In this document: piece by piece, positions 1-6,001 of the stretch
Position numbering within the stretch: the first letter of the stretch is position 1
Layout of the letters: every line of letters begins with the position of its first letter
Program-made: the position numbers and the translations under genes
Source of the DNA: Arthrobacter sp.
GTDB lineage: Bacteria > Actinomycetota > Actinomycetes > Actinomycetales > Micrococcaceae
DNA: 6,001 nucleotides
Assembly (NCBI GenBank): GCA_030147325.1
Contig: JASLAA010000094.1
Coordinates: forward strand, 1 to 6,001
Direction: 5' to 3'
Notes under the pieces: model-generated
What the model saw: only the letters and a program-made list of their open reading frames with translations
What the model was told of the DNA's origin: nothing
Database searches by the model: none

Positions 1-1
1 C

Positions 2-3000
2 CGGCCCGTGGAACTGGGCAGGGCGCTCGGTGCCTTCAGGCGTGAGATGTCCGGCACCACCCCCGAGCAGGCCCAGGCTCGGTGCGAGAGGATCGGGCTG
101 GATGCCTGGGCGGCCGGCAACCTCATCAGCTACCTCGACGAACAGCGCGAGGCCACCGAGGTCGTCCCGAATGACAGGACGCTCGTCGTCGAGCGGTTCC
201 ACGACGAGCTCGGCGACTGGCGCGTGGTCCTCCACAGCCCGTTCGGGATGCCCATCCACGCACCCTGGGCCCTCGCAGTCGGGGCGCGACTGGAACAGCG
301 GTACGGCATGGACGGCTCGGCGATGGCCTCCGACGACGGCATCGTGCTGAGGGTGCCGCTGATGGACGACGAGCCTCCTGGCGCGGACCTCTTCCTGTTC
401 GACGCCGAGGAGCTCGACGGCATCGTGACCGCCGAGGTGGGCGGCTCCGCGCTGTTCGCGTCCCGCTTCCGTGAGTGCGCAGCGCGCGCGTTGCTGCTGC
501 CGCGCCAGAACCCCAGCAAGCGCACACCCCTGTGGCAGCAGCGCCAGCGCTCGGCGCAACTGCTCGACGTCGCCAAGAAGTACCCCACGTTCCCGATCGT
601 CCTCGAGACCGTGCGCGAGTGCCTCCAGGACGTCTACGACCTGCCTGCCCTGAAGGACCTCGCAGCGTCCCTCGAGCGCCGGGAGCTGCGCATCGTGGAG
701 GTCACCACACAGCAACCCTCGCCCTTCGCGCGCTCCATGCTGTTCGGCTACGTTGCGTCCTTCCTGTACGAGGGTGACTCCCCCCTCGCGGAGCGCCGCG
801 CTGCTGCGCTGTCCCTGGATCCGACCCTCCTCAACGAACTGCTCGGCCGGGCCGAACTGCGCGAGCTCCTCGACGCCCGGGTCATCGCCGACACGGAACT
901 GGAACTGCAGCGACTCAAGCCCGACAGGCTGGCACGGGGACTCGAAGGGGTCGCCGACCTGCTGAGACTCCTCGGCCCGCTGACGATCGACGAGATCGCC
1001 GAGCGGCTCGAGGCTCCGGCCGGCGAGCCGTCGACGCTGACGAGCTCGGCACCCGTCGAGGCGTCAGCCCCCGGGCGGGATGCGCCTTCCGGTCCGGATG
1101 CGGCTTCCGGCCCGGATCGCGACGCCGACCCCGACGACGAGGCACTGCTCGCCGATACCGGGGCTGCCCTGCCCGTCCCCGGCCGCGCCCCAGCCAGGGT
1201 CGTGAGGGCACACGTCGCCGCACTCGTGAAGGCGAACCGGGCGCTGACGGTGAGTATCGCCGGCGTCGAACGAACCTCTGCCGTCGAGGACGCCGCGCGC
1301 CTGCGGGACGCTCTCGGCGTGCCACTGCCCATGGGCATCCCCCTGGCCTTCATCGAGCCCGTGGCGGATCCGCTCGGGGACCTCATCGGACGCTACGCCC
1401 GTACCCACGGTCCCTTCACGGCCGCGGAAGCGGCGTCACGCCTCGGACTCGGTGTCGCCGTCGTCGCCGGTTCGCTCCAGCGCCTCGCCGGGGCCGGCCG
1501 CGTGGTGGAGGGCGAGTTCCGGCCCGTGGAGTCGGTACCCGTCCTCGACATCTCCGCCGAGTCCGGGGCTGCCCCGGGAAGCATCACGGTGCATGCTCCG
1601 GCGTCGAGCGAGTGGTGTGACGTCGAGGTGCTGCGAAGGCTGCGCCGCCGCTCGCTCGCGGCGCTACGGCAGGAGGTCGAACCCGTCGACCCTGCAGCGT
1701 ACGGGCGGTTCCTGCCTGCCTGGCAGCACATCGGCTCGGGGCTGCGCGGACTCGACGGGGTCATCACGGTGATCGACCAGCTGTCCGGAGTGCCCATTCC
1801 GGCCTCGGCGTGGGAGCCCCTCATCCTCGCCCAGCGGGTCGCGAACTACGCCCCCGCCATGCTGGACGAACTCACCGCGACCGGAGAGGTGCTGTGGTCC
1901 GGCGCGGGATCGCTGGCAGGGAACGACGGCTGGATCGCCCTGCATCTCGCCGAGAACGCCCCGCTGACACTGCGGCCCGACCCGACGTTCGAGCCGTCGG
2001 CCCTGCACACGGCACTCCTCGACCTGCTCGCAGGCGGTGGCGGCTACTTCCTGCGACAGCTCACCAACCTGCTGGATGTCCAGGAGGCAGTTCCCGATGC
2101 CGCCGTCGTGACCGCTCTGTGGGACCTCGTCTGGGCGGGCAGGATCAGCAACGACACGTTCACGCCGGTACGCTCGCTGCTCGCGAACGGGAAGACGGCC
2201 CACAAGCAGAAGCCGGTCCCGGCGCGGGCACGGACGTCCCGGGCGGGACGGCTCGGGCGCGCTCCCGGCAAGTCCCTCACCGGGGCGTCGATGCGGCTGA
2301 ACGCCGGCGACGACGCCGGGGGCGGCGCCTACCAGCGGGCTACTCCTCCTCTGGCCGCGGGACGGTGGAACATGCTTCCCCTCGTCGAGGCGGAGACCAC
2401 CCTGCACGCGCACGCCACGGCGGAGCTGCTGCTCGACCGTTACGGGGTGGTCACGCGAGGGTCCGTCGGCAACGAGGGCATCCCGGGAGGTTTCGGGCTC
2501 ATGTACAAGGTGCTGGCGCGGCTCGAGGAGATGGGCCGGTGCCGGCGCGGCTACTTCATCGAGCACCTCGGGGCGGCCCAGTTCGCCGTCCCCGCCACGG
2601 TGGACAGGCTGCGCGGGTTCAGCTCGGACAACCAGCTGCCGACGGCGCAGGACGTCCTCGGCGGCGAGGCCGCGCCCCTGAACGCCGTCGCGCTGGCCGC
2701 CACGGACCCCGCCAACCCCTACGGGGCGGCGTTGAGCTGGCCCCAGGCCGAGGGCGGCCACCGAGCCGGGCGGAAGGCGGGGGCACTCGTCGTGCTGGTC
2801 GACGGAGCCCTGGCACTCTACGTCGAGCGGGGCGGCAAGACGCTGCTCGCGTTCACCGAGGATTCCGATGTCCTGCGTGCGGCAGCCCAGGCACTGGTCA
2901 GCATCATCCGGCGCGGTGCGACGGACAAGATGGCCCTCGAGAAGGTCAACGGCGGCGAGATCCTGGACACGGAGATCGGCCGCTCCCTGGCCGGGGCGGG

Positions 3001-3040
3001 TTTCTACACGACACCGAGAGGATTGAGGATCCGTGCCTGA
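2..3040 (+). CDS. lhr: Lhr-type ATP-dependent helicase, C-terminal two thirds (5' end outside window)
   Basis: This is a large helicase-like protein of the Lhr family, a superfamily 2 3'-5' DNA translocase/helicase linked to DNA repair. The frame is open from the left edge, so the GTG at base 8 is not taken as the true start. About 1012 residues are visible; actinobacterial Lhr proteins are near 1500, so the RecA motors (Walker A, DEAH-type motif) are missing only because of the window edge. Counting from base 2, residues about 55-120 (RTLVVERF, LGDWRVVLHSPFG, SDDGIVLRVP) match the domain that follows the motors in Lhr. A Pro/Asp/Ser/Ala-rich linker lies near residues 343-400. The Lhr C-terminal domain of serial winged-helix units follows, including SLAALRQEVEPV, GRFLPAWQ, LDGVITVIDQL, YFLRQLTNLL and ALWDLVWAGRI. 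A basic linker (about residues 735-785) precedes the last part, which ends GFYTTPRGLRIRA. The C-terminal domain of Lhr resembles AlkZ-type DNA glycosylases, from family knowledge. The gene overlaps nei2 by 8 bases. Confidence 0.93.
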   Translation, partial: RPVELGRALGAFRREMSGTTPEQAQARCERIGLDAWAAGNLISYLDEQREATEVVPNDRTLVVERFHDELGDWRVVLHSPFGMPIHAPWALAVGARLEQRYGMDGSAMASDDGIVLRVPLMDDEPPGADLFLFDAEELDGIVTAEVGGSALFASRFRECAARALLLPRQNPSKRTPLWQQRQRSAQLLDVAKKYPTFPIVLETVRECLQDVYDLPALKDLAASLERRELRIVEVTTQQPSPFARSMLFGYVASFLYEGDSPLAERRAAALSLDPTLLNELLGRAELRELLDARVIADTELELQRLKPDRLARGLEGVADLLRLLGPLTIDEIAERLEAPAGEPSTLTSSAPVEASAPGRDAPSGPDAASGPDRDADPDDEALLADTGAALPVPGRAPARVVRAHVAALVKANRALTVSIAGVERTSAVEDAARLRDALGVPLPMGIPLAFIEPVADPLGDLIGRYARTHGPFTAAEAASRLGLGVAVVAGSLQRLAGAGRVVEGEFRPVESVPVLDISAESGAAPGSITVHAPASSEWCDVEVLRRLRRRSLAALRQEVEPVDPAAYGRFLPAWQHIGSGLRGLDGVITVIDQLSGVPIPASAWEPLILAQRVANYAPAMLDELTATGEVLWSGAGSLAGNDGWIALHLAENAPLTLRPDPTFEPSALHTALLDLLAGGGGYFLRQLTNLLDVQEAVPDAAVVTALWDLVWAGRISNDTFTPVRSLLANGKTAHKQKPVPARARTSRAGRLGRAPGKSLTGASMRLNAGDDAGGGAYQRATPPLAAGRWNMLPLVEAETTLHAHATAELLLDRYGVVTRGSVGNEGIPGGFGLMYKVLARLEEMGRCRRGYFIEHLGAAQFAVPATVDRLRGFSSDNQLPTAQDVLGGEAAPLNAVALAATDPANPYGAALSWPQAEGGHRAGRKAGALVVLVDGALALYVERGGKTLLAFTEDSDVLRAAAQALVSIIRRGATDKMALEKVNGGEILDTEIGRSLAGAGFYTTPRGLRIRA
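1079..1114 (+). repeat. Two-copy 18-bp imperfect tandem repeat inside lhr
   Basis: Bases 1079-1096 and 1097-1114 match at 16 of 18 positions and encode DAPSGP followed by DAASGP. A degenerate continuation (GATCGCGACGCC) follows. The repeat lies in the low-complexity linker between the part of Lhr next to the motors and its C-terminal domain, and its length keeps the reading frame. It is best read as replication-slippage growth of a disordered linker and not as a functional site. Confidence 0.7.
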
Positions 3041-3851
3041 GGGAGACACCGTCTGGCGGGCGGCCCGGGAACTGCACCGGGCGCTGGCGGGAAAGGTCCT
3101 GACCCGCTGCGACATCCGGGTGCCGCGCTTCGCCACCGTCGACTTCACCGGGGACACCGTCCAGGAGACCGTCGCGCGCGGCAAGCACCTCCTCATCCGC
3201 GGCGGTGGAGACGACGGGTGGGACATCCACTCCCATCTGAAGATGGAAGGCCTCTGGCACGTGTACGCGCGCGGCGAGAAATGGCGCAGGCCTGCCTTCA
3301 AGGCCCGGTGCATCCTGGAGACCGACGACGCCGTCGTGGTGGGATTCGAGTTGGGATTCCTCCGCGTGATCACCCGCGCGGAGGAGGATGAAGCCGTCGG
3401 CTACCTGGGGCCGGATCTCCTCGGGCCGGACTGGGATCCGGACGAGGCACTGCGCCGGCTGCTCGAGCAACCCGAACGGCCCATCGGACTGGCCCTGCTC
3501 GACCAGCGCAATCTCGCCGGGATCGGGAACGTCTACCGCTGCGAGCTGTGCTTCCTCGCCGGCGTCCATCCGCTGACCCCCGTGGGCGAGGTGCAGAACC
3601 TGCCGCGCATGGTCGAGCTCTCCAAGAAGCTGCTCGAGGCAAACAAGGCTCGCAGCACCAGGGCCACCACGGGGCAGTTGCGCGGCAACACGCTGTGGGT
3701 CTACGGCCGCTCCCGGCGGGGGTGTCTCCGCTGCGGCACCCCTGTGGCGCTCGAGCAGTTGGGCGACAAGGAGACCGAGCTGCGCGAGCTCTACTACTGC
3801 CCGCACTGCCAGCCGCGATTGGAAGCACCGGCACCAGCGGCACTACCCTGA
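3033..3851 (+). CDS. nei2: Fpg/Nei-family DNA glycosylase / AP lyase, Nei2 type
   Basis: This 272-residue base-excision repair enzyme should remove oxidised bases, mainly pyrimidines, and cut the abasic strand by beta/delta elimination. The start is fixed by chemistry: GTG gives MPEGDTVW, putting the catalytic Pro2 and Glu3 at the N terminus after Met removal. A GAGG lies 4 bases upstream and GAGAGGA ends 10 bases upstream. Other expected parts are present: conserved Lys51 in RGKHL, the SHLKMEG loop (67-73) whose Met71 aligns with the void-filling Met of Fpg, the helix-two-turn-helix at about 155-180 (LLDQRNLAGIGNVY), and an intact zinc finger with Cys231, Cys234, Cys256 and Cys259. Arg251, five residues before the third Cys, aligns with the DNA-binding Arg of Fpg. 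From memory it is very like mycobacterial Nei2 (Rv3297), also next to lhr. Its start overlaps the lhr stop by 8 bases, implying co-translation. Substrate preference cannot be read from sequence. Confidence 0.94.
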   Translation: MPEGDTVWRAARELHRALAGKVLTRCDIRVPRFATVDFTGDTVQETVARGKHLLIRGGGDDGWDIHSHLKMEGLWHVYARGEKWRRPAFKARCILETDDAVVVGFELGFLRVITRAEEDEAVGYLGPDLLGPDWDPDEALRRLLEQPERPIGLALLDQRNLAGIGNVYRCELCFLAGVHPLTPVGEVQNLPRMVELSKKLLEANKARSTRATTGQLRGNTLWVYGRSRRGCLRCGTPVALEQLGDKETELRELYYCPHCQPRLEAPAPAALP

Positions 3852-3871
3852 CGGGATGGAGCGGAGAGGGT

Positions 3872-3877
3872 GGGAGG
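3872..3877 (+). promoter_or_regulatory. Shine-Dalgarno that decides the pseudouridine synthase start
   Basis: GGGAGG sits 7 bases before the ATG at 3885, the ideal distance. A longer frame could begin at the GTG at 3870, but this site would then lie inside the coding region and the GTG would rely on a weaker GGAG at 3858-3861. The next ATG (3891) would be 13 bases away. The ATG at 3885 is therefore preferred. Confidence 0.65.
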
Positions 3878-3884
3878 CACGCTG

Positions 3885-4799
3885 ATGGCGATGAAGTCCC
3901 CCCTGCCCGTGCGCAACGGCGTCAACGCCACGCGTCTCCGTCTCCCCCTGGAGGGCCCGTGGGCGACGGCCCTCGAGTTCATCCTGGACCGGTTCGACCA
4001 TGTGGACCCCGAGGGAATCGGTGAACGCTTCGACAGGGGTGAGGTGGTCGCTCTCGGAGGGGAGTCGCTGACGCGGTCCACGCCTCTCGGCGAGCACACC
4101 TTCGTCTGGTACTACCGGGAGCTGCCCGTCGAGGAACGCCTGCCCGTGGAGCTCTCCGTCCTCCACCGGGACGATCACCTGCTCGTCGTCGACAAGCCGC
4201 ACTTCCTGCCGACGACGCCGGGCGGCATGTACGTCGCGGAGTCCGCGCTCGTGCGGCTCCGCGTCGAGCTGGGACTTCCGGACCTCATCCCGATGCACCG
4301 ACTCGACCGCATGACGGCCGGGATCCTCATGTTCTCCATCGATCCCACCACCCGCGGCGCCTACCAGCTCCTCTTCGAGAACAGGCGCATCAGCAAGGAG
4401 TACCGGGCGGTCGCGGCACTCCGGCCCGAGCTGGGACTGGCCACTGCACCACTGGACGTCCGCAGCCGGATCGTCAAGTCACGCACCTACCTGCTGGCAC
4501 AGGAGGTGGAGGGACCCCCGAACACGCACACCACAGTCAGCCTGCTCGATCAGCGCGGGGATCGCGGGCTCTACCGGCTGCAGCCGCACACGGGGAAGAC
4601 GCACCAGCTGCGGCTCCACATGGCGTCCCTGGGGCTCGGCATCATCCATGACCCGTTCTACCCCGTCCTGCACCCGCAGGCCCCCGATGACTACACCAGG
4701 CCGCTGCAGCTCCTCGCCTCCAGCATCGCGTTCACCGACCCCCTGGACGGGTCGGAGCGCTACTACGAATCGGCGCGCACCCTCGCCGAATTCTCGTGA
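3885..4799 (+). CDS. RluA-family RNA pseudouridine synthase
   Basis: This 304-residue cytoplasmic enzyme should convert uridine to pseudouridine in rRNA or tRNA; the target base is not deducible. The RluA-family motifs appear in order: HLLVVDKPHFLPTTPGG (residues 98-114), HRLDRMTAG (138-146) with catalytic Asp141, RISKEYRAV (168-176), and the C-terminal PHTGKTHQLRLHMASLG (234-250) followed by HDPFYP (255-260). Residues about 24-82 end in RFDRGEVVALGGE and look like a degenerate S4-type RNA-binding domain, which is inferred. The catalytic loop has MTAG where many relatives have xTSG, a mild variation. The ATG at 3885 is chosen for its Shine-Dalgarno. The gene lies 33 bases after nei2 on the same strand with no visible promoter between, so read-through from lhr-nei2 is likely. 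It belongs to the actinobacterial 'pseudouridylate synthase' branch and cannot safely be named rluA, rluC or rluD. Confidence 0.9.
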   Translation: MAMKSPLPVRNGVNATRLRLPLEGPWATALEFILDRFDHVDPEGIGERFDRGEVVALGGESLTRSTPLGEHTFVWYYRELPVEERLPVELSVLHRDDHLLVVDKPHFLPTTPGGMYVAESALVRLRVELGLPDLIPMHRLDRMTAGILMFSIDPTTRGAYQLLFENRRISKEYRAVAALRPELGLATAPLDVRSRIVKSRTYLLAQEVEGPPNTHTTVSLLDQRGDRGLYRLQPHTGKTHQLRLHMASLGLGIIHDPFYPVLHPQAPDDYTRPLQLLASSIAFTDPLDGSERYYESARTLAEFS

Positions 4800-4806
4800 T
4801 CTTCAT

Positions 4807-4829
4807 GTCCGGCCCGGTGGTCACCGGAC
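4807..4829 (+). terminator. Inverted repeat after the pseudouridine synthase gene; possible terminator or operator
   Basis: GTCCGG (4807-4812) pairs with CCGGAC (4824-4829) around an 11-base loop, starting 7 bases after the stop codon at 4799. An overlapping dyad, CCGGTG-GT-CACCGG (4814-4827), is an alternative fold. No T-run follows, so if this ends transcription it is not the classic intrinsic type, although U-poor hairpin terminators are proposed in actinobacteria. Its right arm reaches the -35 region of the proposed dedA promoter, so a regulator-binding site is equally possible. Confidence 0.3.
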
Positions 4830-4849
4830 CGCAGCCGCTTCCCGGACGG

Positions 4850-4855
4850 TAGATT
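4850..4855 (+). promoter_or_regulatory. Putative -10 element (TAGATT) of a leaderless dedA promoter
   Basis: TAGATT fits the actinobacterial housekeeping -10 consensus TANNNT and is one of the few A/T-rich runs in this GC-rich window. It ends 6 bases before the GTG at 4862, so the expected start of transcription falls at or within a base of the start codon. No Shine-Dalgarno stands at a usable distance before this GTG, which also fits a leaderless mRNA. The -35 match is poor; the best is CGGACC at 4825-4830, with a 19-base spacer. Confidence 0.5.
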
Positions 4856-4861
4856 TGCAGG

Positions 4862-5497
4862 GTGGACCTGCCCGGCACGGACATCCCAGCACCTCTCTAT
4901 CTCCTCGTCATGTTCGCCGTCATCGTCGTCGACGCGGCTCTCCCCATCGTGCCCTCCGAGCTCCTGGTGATCGGCGCCGGCACGATGTCCGAACAGGGCA
5001 CCCTCCTGCTTCCCCTCGCGGTCGTCGCCGCACTGGCCGGTAGCTGGATCGGCGACGTGGCCCTGTTCCTGCTCTTCCGGCGTCGGCTCACCCACTTCCT
5101 CGACAGGTTCCGGTGGGGGCGCTCCATCCATCGCGGGTTGCGGAACGCGATCGAGAAGGCGGGAAGCTCCCCCACCTACGCAGCCGTCGTCGCCGTACGG
5201 TTCCTCCCCGGCGGACGGACCGCGAGCGTGGCTGCCGCTGGGATCGCGGAGTTGCCCCTTCGTCCCTTCATGCTGGCAGCGGCGGCCGGAGGTGTGCTGT
5301 GGACGGCCTGGCTCGTGGGTCTGGGCTTCGTCGCCGGTGCCTCCACAGGACTTCCGGCGGGGGTCAGTGCCCTGCTCGGAATGGCGGTCGGTACGCTGGT
5401 GGGAGCCATCACGGCGGCAATCCTCGCCCTGAAGAAACACCGGAAGGCCACGAAAGCGCATGAGCACCCCGAAGAACCCGGGACCCTGGCTTCCTGA
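4862..5497 (+). CDS. DedA/VTT-family integral membrane protein
   Basis: This is a 211-residue polytopic inner-membrane protein of the DedA (VTT domain) family, whose members are linked to lipid-carrier or phospholipid flipping and membrane homeostasis. Hydrophobic segments lie at about residues 12-38, 47-72, 105-128, 137-158 and 168-190. Family signatures are visible: acidic Asp24 before ALPIVPSE (25-33), GSWIGD (60-65) in the second segment, and the Arg-containing VRFLPGGR (112-119) followed by a small-residue helix. The tail is short, charged and cytoplasmic-looking (KKHRKATKAHEHPEEP). The GTG start is preferred because it keeps the whole first membrane segment; the next Met is residue 17, inside that segment. 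The gene seems to be transcribed from its own leaderless promoter and overlaps the next frame by 38 bases. The transported substrate is unknown. Family assignment is firm, role less so. Confidence 0.87.
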   Translation: MDLPGTDIPAPLYLLVMFAVIVVDAALPIVPSELLVIGAGTMSEQGTLLLPLAVVAALAGSWIGDVALFLLFRRRLTHFLDRFRWGRSIHRGLRNAIEKAGSSPTYAAVVAVRFLPGGRTASVAAAGIAELPLRPFMLAAAAGGVLWTAWLVGLGFVAGASTGLPAGVSALLGMAVGTLVGAITAAILALKKHRKATKAHEHPEEPGTLAS

Positions 5498-6001
5498 CGC
5501 ACCGGTCAGGCCGCCGTCCAACGCCCCTGCGGACTCCTCCCCCGGGGAACGCCCGGAGGCCCCGAGCGTCCTCGAACGGCTCAAGGCCGCGCAGCCGCGG
5601 ATATCGCCGACAACCGACGCCCGGCAGTCCGGCCCGGAGCCGGAGGCTGCCGCCGCCCCGGCGACCCGGCACGCAGCACGCTCCACGCCGCAGGTGTCGA
5701 CGCCCGGCGGGGGCGAGGGTAGCGCGGTCCGCTCCGCGACGGGTGGGTCCGGTGGGACGGACCCTCGGCCTGCGTGCTATGCAGCTGCGGAGCGGCTCCT
5801 TATCGCCGCCACGAGGGTGAGGACGGCCGGAAGCTCGACCGGCAGGGCCATCGGCCGGGGCAGCAGTGCGGCGCTGCGCCATGCCGGCTCCTGGGACTCC
5901 GACATCGTGCGACAGTGTGCCGTCACCCTGTGTGCGGTCGCCTGCATCCTCGGGTCGGCGGCCGGCGTGGGAGCCTTCGGCGGACCGTCCATCAGGGACG
6001 C
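5460..6001 (+). CDS. Start of a membrane protein gene, tentatively TspO-like (tryptophan-rich sensory protein family); 3' end outside window
   Basis: From the ATG at 5460 a frame stays open for 180 codons to the right edge, with strongly G/C third positions. Residues 1-145 are rich in Pro, Ala, Ser, Gly and Arg and look disordered. A hydrophobic segment at about 150-172 (RQCAVTLCAVACILGSAAG) is followed by VGAFGGPSIRDA. From memory, that layout resembles the start of actinobacterial tryptophan-rich sensory proteins (TspO/MBR family), in which a first helix ends in a G(A/S)GAFGGTPI-like stretch; the diagnostic Trp-rich helices would lie past the edge. GGAAGG (5442-5447) lies 12 bases before the ATG, a little far. 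In-frame GTG codons at 5694 and 5817 are shorter alternatives that would remove most of the disordered leader. The 38-base overlap with dedA suggests co-transcription. The frame is well supported; the family name is a guess. Confidence 0.6.
   Translation, partial: MSTPKNPGPWLPDAPVRPPSNAPADSSPGERPEAPSVLERLKAAQPRISPTTDARQSGPEPEAAAAPATRHAARSTPQVSTPGGGEGSAVRSATGGSGGTDPRPACYAAAERLLIAATRVRTAGSSTGRAIGRGSSAALRHAGSWDSDIVRQCAVTLCAVACILGSAAGVGAFGGPSIRD
5493..5510 (+). other. Perfect 6-bp hairpin over the dedA stop codon
   Basis: CCTGAC (5493-5498) and GTCAGG (5505-5510) are exact inverted copies separated by GCACCG. The left arm contains the dedA TGA. No T-run follows, so it is not a standard terminator, and it lies inside the overlapping downstream frame. 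It could slow ribosomes or affect translation between the two genes, or it may be chance in GC-rich DNA. Confidence 0.3.

Noticed and set aside
8..10. GTG at base 8 as the start of the helicase gene
   Set aside because: The frame is already open at base 2 and the protein begins in the middle of the Lhr fold, with the motor domains necessarily upstream.
1810..3102. A 430-codon + strand frame within lhr
   Set aside because: It is very Arg/Gly/Pro-rich and out of phase with Lhr, whose motifs run unbroken through the same stretch; it is a frame shadow.
1664..3373. A 569-codon open frame on the minus strand opposite lhr and nei2
   Set aside because: It mirrors two well-supported + strand genes, has no recognisable motifs, and its length follows from the scarcity of stop codons in GC-rich DNA.
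3358..3385. A 9-bp perfect hairpin (arms 3358-3366 and 3377-3385) inside nei2
   Set aside because: It lies in the conserved part of the glycosylase (FLRVITRAEE) and strong stems arise easily in GC-rich coding DNA; there is no context suggesting a regulatory role.
4763..5686. A 307-codon minus-strand frame opposite dedA
   Set aside because: The + strand frame gives a proper multi-helix membrane protein with DedA motifs, while the minus frame gives only Gly/Arg/Asp-rich low-complexity sequence.
5409..5882. A 157-codon minus-strand frame opposite the TspO-like gene
   Set aside because: It is Arg-rich with no hydrophobic segment or motif; the + frame has better third-position G/C and a plausible membrane helix.

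Overview
This is a high-GC window (about 70% G+C, third codon positions almost all G or C) that reads entirely on the + strand. Gene content and protein style point to an actinobacterium, probably of the Arthrobacter/Micrococcaceae kind. That placement is inferred from protein resemblance, not from a search.

Layout: (i) bases 2-3040 hold the 3' two thirds of a giant Lhr-type helicase gene. The ATPase motors lie off the left edge; the visible part is the region after the motors plus the long C-terminal domain. (ii) Bases 3033-3851 encode a Nei2-type Fpg/Nei DNA glycosylase whose GTG start overlaps the end of lhr by 8 bases. (iii) Bases 3885-4799 encode an RluA-type RNA pseudouridine synthase, 33 bases after nei2, with a strong Shine-Dalgarno that fixes its start. 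(iv) A 62-base gap carries an inverted repeat and a -10 element placed so that transcription would begin at or next to the GTG of the next gene. (v) Bases 4862-5497 encode a DedA/VTT-family membrane protein. (vi) From base 5460 a further frame stays open to the right edge. Its predicted protein has about 145 disordered, Pro/Ala/Ser/Gly-rich residues and then one hydrophobic helix. I read it tentatively as the start of a TspO-like (tryptophan-rich sensory protein family) gene.

The lhr-nei2 pair is a coherent DNA-repair unit, a 3'-5' translocase/helicase coupled to an oxidised-base glycosylase, and the same pairing is known in mycobacteria (Rv3296-Rv3297). The pseudouridine synthase probably reads through from it. 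The dedA gene appears to start a new transcription unit that runs into the TspO-like gene.

I found no mobile element, CRISPR array, tRNA or rRNA, and no sign of a new defence or biosynthetic system. No gap between genes exceeds 62 bases. The points most worth a second look are the likely leaderless dedA start, the open frame at the right edge with its long disordered leader, and the overlap of lhr with nei2.
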